Shown here piece after piece: positions 1 to 5,530 of a DNA stretch of 5,530 nucleotides (its first letter is position 1; the number at the start of each line of letters is the position of its first letter). A program made the position numbers and the translations under genes. Location: positions 1 through 5,530 of the forward strand of contig SKXR01000182.1 in the NCBI GenBank assembly GCA_007128275.1, in the 5' to 3' direction. This DNA is from Kiritimatiellia bacterium. Lineage in GTDB: Bacteria > Verrucomicrobiota > Kiritimatiellia > SLAD01. Below the pieces are notes generated by a model that had not been told where the DNA came from, did not search any database, and saw nothing but the letters and a program-made list of their open reading frames with translations.

Positions 1-3000
1 CCTTCAAGCCTACCGAGAAGGTGTTACCCGCCGCCATCGAAACGAAGTTGCTGTTTGGTGCGGGCACGTTGCATTGTCCCTGACCGTTGGCTCCCCAGGC
101 ATAGATGGTTCCATTAGAGGCCAGCGCAAGGCTGTGATTGGCGCCGGCAGCCACCGCGATGAAGTCCCCGTTCACGGGAGGCGGATTGGCTTGACCGAAG
201 AAATTCCAGCCGACCGCCGTGACCACGCCGTTGCTACGCAGATATAAGGCGTGGGCGTCGCCCGAACTCATCATCGCATACCCTTCATTCGGGGCAGGCA
301 CATTCAATTGACCGTCCAGATTCCAACCGGCCGTTTCGATGGAACGATCCGAACGCAGGTACAAGGAACTGCTGTCACCGGCGGCCACGGCAATGAAGCC
401 CGTGTTGGGCACAGGAATATTGTTCTGGCCGGCTTCGAACTGGTTGTTGCCCCACGTGACCGCCGTGCCGTCGGAGCGCAACGCGACGGTATGGTCGGCG
501 CCGGCGCCAATCATGCCGTGCGTGGGACGCGGCAAAAGCGGGCCATGAATCTTCCCTGCGGGATGCACCGTGTAGCCTGCAGGGATGCGGGTCTCGCCAT
601 CCTCGAAGGTCTGTATGGTCACATCATGCACGCCAACGGGCGCCGGAACAGGCAACTCGATGGTCACCCAATCCACGCCGGAGGCGACGATCGAAACCGA
701 GGTCACATCAAGCAGGACATTGGTGACCAGGCCGAAGTATCCGTTCGTGATGGTCACGATGGTGCCGCCGGATTCCGGTCCGGACGGCGGCGTGACCTTG
801 GCAAAATGCGCATGATAGACCACATCCGTGAATGGCGCGGTTACGGAGACCGGGTTGTTGGTAACGCCCTGGCTCCACCGCGTGAATATCCACGGATCAT
901 ATGCTGTCGCGTTCAATTCAACGGTGGTCCCGGACTTGTACGTACCGCCGCCGGTCACCGCCCCACCCTCCTCCGGACGCGCCTCGACCTGCACGGACAC
1001 CAACCGCGCGAACAGGGCGGTAAGCGTCACATTGGTGCCCGGCACAACCACTTCGCGCGAGGCGCCAGTTTCTCCATCGGCCCAGCCGTCAAACAACCAC
1101 TGCTCGGAAGCGACGGCGTGCAGGACCGCCGTGGAACCGACGGAATAGATTCCGCCGCCCGTCACATGGCCGCCTTCCGCCGGACTGGCCCACGCCGTGA
1201 TCAGCGCTTCAACTTGCGATTCGTAGGCGCCCATATCCACCGTTCCATCGGCGATACGCGGCATGCCCAGCAAATCGGTGGCGGGCGCGGCGTATACATT
1301 GTCTCCCGCGTTGATTGCGGGTGAACCGGGAATCAGGCGGTAGTCGCCGCCGGGTCCGTCCACAAACTGCGGGTCGGTGGTGATATTGCCCGTCCCGCCC
1401 GGATTCGGTGTGGTGGCGCTGTGATGGAACGTCGAGCCGCTGTGATTCGAGTTCGTGTTGAAATAGACGATGGAATTGTAGGCCGTCACCGCGTCCACGC
1501 CATCCTCGTTGTAGGCGACCACCGTATTGCGCAGTTCACTCGCGCCAACGCCAAGCCCGTTGTGTTGATGAACGAGACTGCCTTCCACGGAGGCCCCATA
1601 CACGCCGGCGGCGCTGAAGAACGAGGTGTTGCTTTGTATGATGCTGTGTTGCACCAGGCCGCCGTAGATGCCGCCACCATGCCGGGCGGCGGTGTTGCCG
1701 ATGATGACGCAGTTCCGGATGATGCCGTCCGGCGTGCTGTAGATGCCGCCGCCGTCGTGCTGCTCCGTCAACGGTCCGCCGTCAAACCAGAACGTTGCGC
1801 CGCCGGAAACCGTGAAGCCGTCCAGCACCGCGCCGTCGCCCACGTATGCGCCGCGAATGGCGCTGGGCCCCTGACCGCCGCCGGAGCCGCGAATCGTGGT
1901 TACGCCCGGACCGTTGAGACTCTTCACGGTGATCGGCTTATTGATCACGATGCGGTTGTTATGGCTGGCCGCCACATGACTACCGACATTGTATGTGCCG
2001 TTGCTGACCAATACGAGGTCGCCGTCGATCGCGGACTGAATGGCCGACTGAATCGTTTGCCGTGCGGTCGCCCAGTTGGTGCCCGCTGCCGCGTCGCTGC
2101 CGCTGGTCGCGACATACCATGTGGCCGCCGGTCGCACGAAGGTTCCGGTGTACACGGTGTTTTCTGTCGGCACGGTGATGGTTAACGCCCGTTGCGGCGA
2201 GCCGTCGCTCCAACCTTCAAATTGCCACAACGGTTCCGGCGTGGCGGTGAGCAGATGCGCCGCGCCGGGCGAATAGGATCCGGTTCCCGCTACCGTACCG
2301 CCCTCGGAAGGATCCGCCACAACGGTCACCAACACGGCGGGCGACTCAAACGCGCCCATCTCTACAATATAATTCTGCACGCGCGGGTTGCCGGCGAGGT
2401 CGCTCAAGTAATCGGTCGCATACGCGGTGTCGCCGACATTCAAGGCGGGCGAGCCGTCGCGCAACGCAAAGTTACCCGCTGCATAGTTTTCAAACATCGG
2501 GTCGGCATCCAGGTTGCCGGTGCCGCCGGGATGAGGCGTCGTCAGACTGTGATGGAAGTCCGTGCCCCCGTAGTTTGCGGTTACCCCGTTCCGCACGTTG
2601 GAGACCACGATGCTGTTGTAAGCCCAACCACCATTCAGTCCCGCGGTATCGCCAAACCCGTTCACCGTGGTATTGCCGACCACCGTGCAGTTGTAGAGCG
2701 TCGACTGCCCTGCGCCCGCGCCGCCTTCCTGAATGGAATGGTTGTAGGCGATCAGTGAATTATGCACGGTGGCGCCGAACAGCCCGCCGGCATCCCGGTT
2801 CGCGGTATTACTGACCACCAGCGAGTTGTGCAGGACGAGGGGCCGGCCTGCAGACGCCAAACCATGTGCGCCGCCGCCTTGGAATCCGGTGTTGTGTTTG
2901 ATCACGGAATGATAAATGGTGCCGCCCACCACGCCGCCGCCGCCGCCAAAACCGAGCGCCGCATTGCCGGTGATCACGCAATTGCTCAACACCGCGCCTA

Positions 3001-5530
3001 CCGCCCACACGCCGCCGCCGCTTTCATCCTCAAAGAACGGCGATCCCGAAAGAGTGGAACCGTCGGTGATGGTGAAGCCTTCAACGACCGCACCGGCGGT
3101 CAAGGCCATCGTGCGCATGCCGTTGCCACGAATAATAGTCACTTCCGGACCGGCCAGCGAGCGCAGTGTCACAGCCTTGTTGACATAAACACGATTGGAC
3201 AGCGACCGGGCCGGCATGGTCAACCCGCCGCCCGTTTCATAAACGCCGGGGGCGACGGTGACGAGATCGCCGGCCACGGAGACATCAATCGCCTGCTGAA
3301 TGTTGGTGGCGGCGGTCGCCCATGTGGTGTACGGCTCGGCCGGTGTGGTGTTGGAAATGTTTACGAAACGGCCCGCGGAGATGGTGGCTACGACCAACTG
3401 CACAGTCGCCACGTTTGGTGAGTCGAGTGTGCCGTCGTTCACGCGGTATTCGAGGGAATAGGTTTCCGCGGCAGGCGGAGGCGCGTACACGATGCGGCGC
3501 TCGGGATCGGTCACGGCGGCCGGGACCGACACAATCGGGTCCAGCGTGCCGTACTGCTTCACTTCGCCGCCGACCGGCAGGTTCAGCAGCGTGGCGGTGA
3601 CGCCGTCGAGGACGCTATTGGACTTGAACGCGCCAAGCGAAAGAACCACGTCCTGCATGGACGTCATGAACGCGCGGTCCACGCCCGCGCCCGAGAGCCG
3701 GAACGGCGCGCCGCCCACGATGGAACCGGACAAACTGTTGGGGCCCGCGTCCGACACAATTAGCCCATCGCCGTCATCCATGGTCCAATACGCCACCAGG
3801 CCGCCTTCGTTTCCGAGCCGACGCTGACGATAAAACGCCGACACTTCCTCGCCGGGCAAGTCCCGGCCCCAAATCCGCACCTCGTCCAGTTCACCCTTCA
3901 GGAACAAGCCGTCGGCGCGCGCGCCGATGCGCAACGGATGCGTGTTCGCCACCGGCCGGTATTCAAACGAATTGCCGGTGACATGCACTGAATCGAACGC
4001 GCCGTTGATGTAGAATTGGACCGACGCATCCTGCCGGAAGGTCACGGCCACATGCGTCCACTGCCCCACAGGAATCGAGCCGGAAGATTGCCAGAAGAGA
4101 TGGAACGGCGAGAAGGAGCTGCGGGTGAAACCGAACGTCAACTGTCCGGTGGTCTGGTCCACACGAAACTCGTAGTTGCCCGGCAGGTTCGACGCCTGCT
4201 TGGTGATGATGGGATGATACCGGTCGTGATCGTCGATCTTGATCCACGCTTCCAGGGACATCGCCCACGACAGGTTCATCGCCTGCGAATGCGGCACCTG
4301 CACATGCGCGCCCGCGCCATCCAGTTGCAGCGCGCCGCCGGGATAGTGTGCGAGAGGGACGATCAGCGAGGTGGCGACATCCACCGACACCGTCGCCACG
4401 TTCGGGGAGAGCACATCGCCATTGAATACGCGATATGCGAATGAATCGGTTCCGGTAAAGTCGGCGGGCGGCAGGTATATCACGCGCCGTTGCGCGTCGA
4501 TAACATCCGTCGGAACGGTGTTGATGGGATCCAGCGTGCCGTATTGCCGCAGTGCGCCCGCGGCCGGGAGGGCACTGATCACCGGCGTAAGGTTCTGCGC
4601 CGGAAAGCCGGATTCAAACCCGCTAAGCGTGAGCACCAGCGCGTTGGTCGAAGAAGCGCGCGCGCGATCCACACGGGCGCTGGATATCTGGAACGAAGCG
4701 CCGTTCAGCAGCGTGGCGATGTGGCCGTTGCCGGAATCATCGGCGGCGATGGTTCCCGCGCCGTCATCCATTCGCCAGTACGCCGCAAGACCCGGCTCGG
4801 CACCGGTCAGGCGCTGGCGGTGCGTTGCGGCCAACGCCGACGCCGCGCGCGCAGTGTTCCACAGGCGCACTTCGTCCATCTCGCCCTTGAACCGCAACCC
4901 GTCGGCGCGCGCGCCGATGAGTACAGGACGCGTATTCGGCAGCGGGACGAGCGCGGTCGGGTGCTGGGCGTCGGGCACGCCGTTGATAAAGAATTGAACG
5001 CTGGAACCGGCTTTGTACACGACCGCCACATGCGTGTAGGTTCCGGCGGGCACCGAGCCCACCGACGACCAGAGCGCGAAACCGCCGGAGAAATCGGCGT
5101 ACTCGAAGCCGAACGTCAACCGGCCGGTTCCCTGGTCGATGCGGAAATCGTAATGGCCCGGCACATGCAGCGGCGCCAGCGACCCACTGGGTTGCTTGGT
5201 GACAATCGGGCGCGCGGCGGCGTGGTCCGGAACGCGAACCCACGCCTCGATGGTGAAGTCACCGCCAAAACTTAGAGCGGCGGAATGAGCCACCGATACG
5301 TGATCATCCACGCCATCGAAGAAAATCGACGCGCCCGCGTACGATGCCAGGGGATCGGCGATAAACACCCCGCCTTCGTAGGCGCCCATGTCCACCGTAC
5401 CGTTCTGAATACGGGGCTGCCCGGCAAGATCCAGATCCCCTTCCGCCAACACATTGCTTGCCATGTCCAGCGCGGGCGAAAGCGAACCGAGCCGGAAATC
5501 CCGTTGACTGGCTTTCACAAACACCGGGTC
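1..5530 (-). CDS. Interior fragment of a giant modular surface/secreted protein (beta-helix, LamG, cadherin-like, B-repeat, IPT/TIG, RCC1)
   Basis: One frame is open through the whole window: read on the minus strand, none of its 1843 codons is a stop, and both ends are still open. Recognisable domains fill nearly all of it, in a consistent frame with no frameshift. In order they are a beta-helix cap, two LamG plus cadherin-like pairs, a beta-helix, a B-repeat, a second beta-helix, two B-repeats, an IPT/TIG domain and RCC1 repeats. The composition is rich in Gly, Ala, Val, Thr, Asn and Ser and almost free of Cys, as in extracellular repeat proteins. All domains are known binding or scaffold folds and no active-site motif is visible. 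I infer a secreted or cell-surface protein used for adhesion, glycan binding or matrix building; the exact role is unknown. The secretion signal and any C-terminal anchor would lie outside. The leucine codons TTA and CTA and the serine codon TCA are nearly absent (2, 2 and 5 uses). Confidence 0.95.
2..517 (-). other. RCC1-like beta-propeller repeats (N-terminal part, continues out of window)
   Basis: Residues 1672-1843 contain four full repeats and the start of a fifth. Each has an Ala-Ala-Gly-x-x-x-Ser-Leu-x-Leu-x-Ser-(D/N)-Gly core, then a Trp-Gly or Gly-Trp-Asn strand, a Gly-Gln and an N-(V/I)-P-x-P-N turn. Examples are VAAGANHSLALASNG, IYAWGANGQGQ and CNVPAPN. This is the RCC1 blade pattern in its shorter bacterial form. 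RCC1 repeats build seven-bladed propellers in the classic protein and usually mediate protein contacts. About three more blades would be expected beyond base 1 if this propeller also has seven. A chromatin or GTPase-exchange role, as for eukaryotic RCC1, is not implied in this bacterial surface context. Confidence 0.9.
2..517 (-). repeat. 39-residue (117 bp) RCC1 repeat array
   Basis: Repeat starts fall at residues 1672, 1713, 1752, 1791 and 1830, corresponding to bases 517, 394, 277, 160 and 43. Repeats 2, 3 and 4 are each exactly 39 residues. Repeat 1 has 41 because of a two-residue insertion near its Glu-Ala-Gly-Gln segment. At DNA level the copies are clearly degenerate rather than identical, so the array is an established protein repeat and not a recent tandem expansion. 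Only repeat 4 has the Cys in its GQCNVP turn. Confidence 0.88.
566..796 (-). other. IPT/TIG (Ig-like) domain
   Basis: Residues 1579-1655. The start VTPPSGPESGGTIVTITNGYFG fits the IPT/TIG opening, P-x-x-GP-x-x-GG-T-x-V-T-I-x-(G/N)-x-x-F. It is followed by VTNVLLD and VSIVASGVDWVTIELPVP, then GVHDVTIQTFEDGETRIPAGYTV, matching the family's later strands. About 77 residues is the usual length. These Ig-like folds act as spacers or ligand-binding modules in extracellular proteins. It sits between the B-repeat pair and the RCC1 repeats and ends in a 16-residue linker (1656-1671) containing HGPLLPRPTHG. Confidence 0.85.
797..1000 (-). other. Divergent InlB-type B-repeat 3
   Basis: Residues 1511-1578, in direct tandem with B-repeat 2. 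The landmarks are VEARPEEGGAVTGGGTY, KSGTTVELNATAYDPW, IFTRWSQG and the last strand VVYHAHFAK. The GGAVTGGG-x-Y block nearly repeats that of copy 2. The central motif is F-T-RW-S-x-G in place of the usual F-x-GW-x-x-G, a mild divergence. The last Lys leads straight into the IPT/TIG domain. Confidence 0.87.
1001..1210 (-). other. Divergent InlB-type B-repeat 2
   Basis: Residues 1441-1510, starting directly after the cap of beta-helix B. The landmarks are ASPAEGGHVTGGGIYSVGS, then TAVLHAVASEQW, LFDGWADGE and a final strand NVTLTALFARL. The spacing and motifs match B-repeat 1, and the GG-x-V-x-G-x-G-x-Y start and F-D-GW-x-D-G centre are intact. It is joined to B-repeat 3 with no linker. Confidence 0.88.
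1220..2119 (-). other. Right-handed parallel beta-helix module B (choice-of-anchor Q type)
   Basis: Residues 1138-1437. The head WYVATSGSD, TNWATARQTIQ, GDLVLVSNGTY, NNRIVINKPITVKSLNGPG and TTIRGSGG parallels module A closely. VLDGFTVSGG and DGGGIYSTP precede about five rungs (residues 1269-1362), including IRNCVIIGN, VQHSIIQSN, VEGSLVHQHN, LRNTVVAYN and AYNSIVYFN. The cap has FHHS (1368-1371), GGTGNITTDPQFVDG, DYRLIPGSPAINAGD and GTVDMGAYE. The distance from the FHHS Phe to the final Glu is 69 residues, against 70 in module A, so the caps are essentially equal in length. The module is complete at 300 residues, about one rung shorter than A, and its head is of the Tyr-Val-Ala-Thr-Ser-Gly-Ser-Asp kind rather than the RFVNIS kind. 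No catalytic residues are evident. Confidence 0.92.
1445..1726 (-). repeat. Beta-helix rungs of module B (about five degenerate repeats)
   Basis: Residues 1269-1362 contain successive cores RNCVIIGN, QHSIIQSN, EGSLVHQHN, RNTVVAYN and YNSIVYFN, separated by turns of 9-15 residues with Gly clusters such as HGGGIYGG. The spacing is shorter and less Gly-rich than in module A. The third rung is irregular: Gly-Ser replaces the usual Asn-Ser and the turn is short. Confidence 0.82.
2132..2338 (-). other. Divergent InlB-type B-repeat 1
   Basis: Residues 1065-1133. The pattern is that of the bacterial B-repeat (PF18998-like): a first strand VTVVADPSEGGTVAGTG, a Tyr then SPGAAHLLTATPEP, the hallmark WQFEGWSDG, and a closing strand ending in YTGTFV. 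The (A/V)-x-P-x-x-GGTV-x-G-x-G start and the W-x-F-x-GW-x-(D/G)-G centre are diagnostic. These small beta-domains act as spacers between larger modules in secreted proteins. This copy stands alone between beta-helices A and B, while a pair of the same repeat follows helix B. Confidence 0.88.
2345..3373 (-). other. Right-handed parallel beta-helix module A (choice-of-anchor Q type)
   Basis: Residues 720-1062. The head reads RFVNIS, YTTWATAATNIQQAID, GDLVTVAPGVY, then SNRVYVNKAVTLRSL and VTIIRGNG, the usual opening of these proteins. The strand VVEGFTITDGS and a Gly-rich turn lead into about six rungs (residues 846-978). Each rung has an Asn-Ser/Cys-x-hydrophobic-x-x-x-N core, such as LSNCVITGN, YHSVIKHN, LHNSLVVSN, VHNSLIAYN, LYNCTVVGN and AYNSIVVSN. 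The cap holds FHHS (992-995), GGTGNLDADPMF, NFALRDGSPALNVGD and VEMGAFE. The fold is well known in polysaccharide-acting enzymes and adhesins. I see no clustered Asp/Lys/Arg catalytic set in the rungs, so a binding or structural role is more likely than a lyase. The module is complete at 343 residues, longer than module B by about one rung and a longer head. Confidence 0.9.
2597..2995 (-). repeat. Beta-helix rungs of module A (about six degenerate repeats)
   Basis: Residues 846-978 break into rungs of about 20-27 residues. Each begins with a short polar strand ending in Asn-Ser or Asn-Cys, followed by a hydrophobic triplet and an Asn, then a Gly-rich turn. Rung cores are SNCVITGN, YHSVIKHN, HNSLVVSN, HNSLIAYN, YNCTVVGN and YNSIVVSN. 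The stacked Asn residues match the inner asparagine ladder typical of parallel beta-helices. Two of the few cysteines in the whole fragment sit in these cores, and no pattern suggests disulfides. Confidence 0.85.
3389..3682 (-). other. Cadherin-like / bacterial Ig domain 2 (divergent copy)
   Basis: Residues 617-714 are the sister of cadherin-like domain 1, exactly 330 codons downstream. Shared anchors are the N-terminal Val-Asp-Arg-Ala, QYGTLDPI followed by a Val-Pro, ERRIVYAPP against QRRVIYLPP, YRV, and SPNVATVQLVV against SPNVATVSVDV. The FTGTDSFAYRV block of copy 1 has become AAETYSLEYRVNDG, so the most recognisable cadherin-like motif is eroded here, and a family search on this copy alone could miss it. 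The fold should still be the same beta-sandwich spacer. After a short VVATISAG linker the chain enters beta-helix module A. Confidence 0.72.
3695..4342 (-). other. LamG-like/concanavalin A-like jellyroll domain 2
   Basis: Residues 397-612 repeat the layout of LamG 1: LQLDGAGAHVQV, SLEAWIKI (Trp429), YEFRVDQTTGQLTFGF, WTHVAVTF, VQFYINGAFD, RIGARADG (Ile535), KGELDEVRIWG (549-555) and VAYWTMDDGDG (Trp582). This copy has the more canonical W-T-H-V-A strand; LamG 1 has Tyr in place of that Trp. It lacks six residues in the TKQ to YEFR loop but has four more between the ING turn and RIGARADG, so the start-to-end spacing of the two copies differs by only two codons. From IGARADG onward the two copies are in perfect 330-codon register. 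The domain is expected outside the cell, with a ligand-binding role as for LamG 1. It is preceded by a short linker (residues 386-396) containing SLIVPLAHYPG. Confidence 0.93.
4376..4672 (-). other. Cadherin-like / bacterial Ig (Big_9-type) domain 1
   Basis: Residues 287-385 follow LamG 1 directly. The second half carries the signature of bacterial cadherin-like domains: a Leu-Pro-x-x-Gly-x-Leu turn (LPAAGALRQYG), a strand with VIYLPPADF, then FTGTDSFAYRV and SPNVATVSVDV. The FTGTDSF-x-Y-x-V block and the terminal ATV-x-V-x-V strand are highly typical of PF17963-like domains. Such domains serve as rigid spacers or Ca2+-stiffened linkers in long adhesins. The first half is less typical: the N-terminal strand reads VDRARASSTNALVLTLSGF. 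It is paired with LamG 1 as one duplicated unit. Calcium binding cannot be decided from the sequence, because the full set of Asp ligands seen in classical cadherins is not obvious. Confidence 0.8.
4685..5335 (-). other. LamG-like/concanavalin A-like jellyroll domain 1
   Basis: Residues 66-282 form a Laminin_G_3-type jellyroll. Landmarks in order are IFFDGVDDHVSV at the first strand, FTIEAWV (Glu95, Trp97), a DFRID strand, THVAVVY, VQFFINGVPD (Asn183), IGARADG (205-211), GEMDEVRLWN (Asp219 to Trp224) and AAYWRMDDGAG (Trp252). These are the family hallmarks: a hydrophobic strand ending in Asn-Gly, a Gly-x-(I/M)-DEVRIW strand, and a closing Trp-x-(M/L)-D-(E/D)-G. Length, about 217 residues, is normal. 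LamG-type domains in large bacterial surface proteins usually bind carbohydrate or protein ligands; no ligand can be named here. It has six extra residues in the loop between TKQ and the DFRID strand compared with its sister domain. The domain contains no cysteine, so it lacks the disulfide often found near the C-terminus of eukaryotic LamG domains. Confidence 0.93.
5375..5530 (-). other. C-terminal cap of an upstream beta-helix module (choice-of-anchor Q type), truncated by the window edge
   Basis: Residues 1-52 match the end of the two complete beta-helix modules further along the protein. The segment opens with DPVF, continues with DFRL and SPALD (residues 18-22), then a Gly-Gln-Pro-Arg stretch, and closes with GTVDMGAYE. 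The same blocks, DP-x-F, Phe/Tyr-x-Leu, SPA-(I/L)-N and (V/D)-MGA-(Y/F)-E, end modules A and B. The length from DP to the final Glu is 52 residues here against 53 and 52 there. This is the typical closing segment of right-handed parallel beta-helix proteins of the choice-of-anchor Q type. The helical rungs belonging to it must lie beyond base 5530. It differs from the other caps in having LDMASN where they have LNVGD or INAGD. Confidence 0.9.

Larger units (their letters stand above)
3389..5335 (-). repeat. Tandem duplication of a LamG plus cadherin-like unit (about 330 codons, 990 bp period)
   Basis: Two consecutive units, bases 4376-5335 and 3389-4342, contain the same two domains in the same order. 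Anchors spaced exactly 990 bp apart include the IGARADG codons (4898-4918 and 3908-3928), the MDDG codons (4760-4771 and 3770-3781), the YGTLDP codons around 4531 and 3541, and the VD pair opening the cadherin-like domain (4670 and 3680). The EAW tryptophan codons are 996 bp apart because of compensating loop indels in the LamG half. A run of 20 bases around the IGARADG codons (4900-4919 and 3910-3929) is identical, whereas most of the rest has diverged at both DNA and protein level. This points to an older internal duplication rather than a recent or assembly-made copy. Confidence 0.9.

Noticed and set aside
251..1324. A 357-codon open frame on the plus strand, the longest ATG-started frame in the window
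   Set aside because: It is codon-for-codon antisense to beta-helix cap B, the B-repeats, IPT/TIG and RCC1 regions, which are recognisable in the minus frame. Its translation is Arg-, His- and Gly-rich with no domain I recognise. It is explained by rare TTA, CTA and TCA codons in the real gene.
2034..2053. A 12-base period direct repeat giving the protein sequence QSAIQSAI in the head of beta-helix B
   Set aside because: It looked like a small tandem insertion, but the distance from the Ile-Gln to the Gly-Asp of the head is the same as in beta-helix A, so no residues were added. It is probably chance or substitution.
2597..2995. The regular rung repeats considered as a CRISPR-like or tandem DNA array
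   Set aside because: The units are degenerate at DNA level, vary in length, and are in frame within a coding sequence. They are explained by protein rungs, with no identical repeats or unique spacers.
720..3373. Possible pectate-lyase or other polysaccharide-lyase activity in the beta-helix modules
   Set aside because: The beta-helix fold is shared with these enzymes, but I could not see a conserved cluster of catalytic Asp, Lys or Arg residues in the rungs, which are of the Asn-ladder, Gly-rich repeat type.
4764..5243. A 159-codon minus-strand open frame in another phase overlapping LamG 1
   Set aside because: It is a shifted frame of the same strand as the real coding sequence. The translation is Arg- and Pro-rich low-complexity sequence with no motif, typical of an off-frame read of GC-rich DNA.
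4490..5275. A 261-codon plus-strand open frame
   Set aside because: It is antisense to LamG 1 and cadherin-like 1 in the same codon-aligned phase. The predicted protein is Arg-rich with no recognisable fold, while the minus strand gives clear LamG motifs throughout.
1..5530. A search for a hidden multi-gene system (defence, biosynthesis, mobile element)
   Set aside because: The window is completely filled by one coding frame, with no second gene, RNA structure, terminal inverted repeat or transposase motif on either strand.

Overview
The window is one uninterrupted stretch of coding sequence on the minus strand. The frame whose codons occupy plus-strand triplets 2-4, 5-7 ... 5528-5530 has no stop codon across all 1843 codons. 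Neither the start nor the stop of the gene lies inside. It is an interior slice of one very large, repetitive, modular protein, almost certainly secreted or on the cell surface. There is no intergenic DNA, RNA gene, promoter, terminator, mobile element or CRISPR array. Residue numbers in this annotation count from the first codon in the window (bases 5528-5530) as residue 1.

Module order from N- to C-terminus, which runs from high to low coordinates: the C-terminal cap of a right-handed beta-helix (choice-of-anchor Q type, residues 1-52); LamG-like jellyroll 1 (66-282) with cadherin-like/bacterial Ig domain 1 (287-385); LamG-like jellyroll 2 (397-612) with cadherin-like domain 2 (617-714); a complete beta-helix module A (720-1062); a divergent InlB-type B-repeat (1065-1133); a complete beta-helix module B (1138-1437); two more B-repeats (1441-1510 and 1511-1578); an IPT/TIG domain (1579-1655); and the start of an RCC1-like propeller with a regular 39-residue repeat (1672-1843), which runs out of the window. 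Two levels of duplication are visible: the LamG plus cadherin-like pair is a tandem repeat of about 330 codons, and the beta-helix module occurs at least three times.

The combination of choice-of-anchor Q beta-helices, LamG, cadherin-like domains, B-repeats and 'NVPAPN'-type RCC1 repeats, in GC-rich DNA, is most familiar from the PVC bacteria (Kiritimatiellota, Lentisphaerota, Verrucomicrobiota, Planctomycetota) and related environmental genomes. This placement is inference from architecture and motif style, not a search result.

The parts are all binding or scaffolding folds. No catalytic motif, signal peptide, transmembrane segment or sorting signal is visible, so adhesion, glycan binding or a matrix role is plausible but unproven. 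I found no multi-gene system here. The points worth a second look are the nested duplications, the module order and the long codon-aligned antisense open frames.
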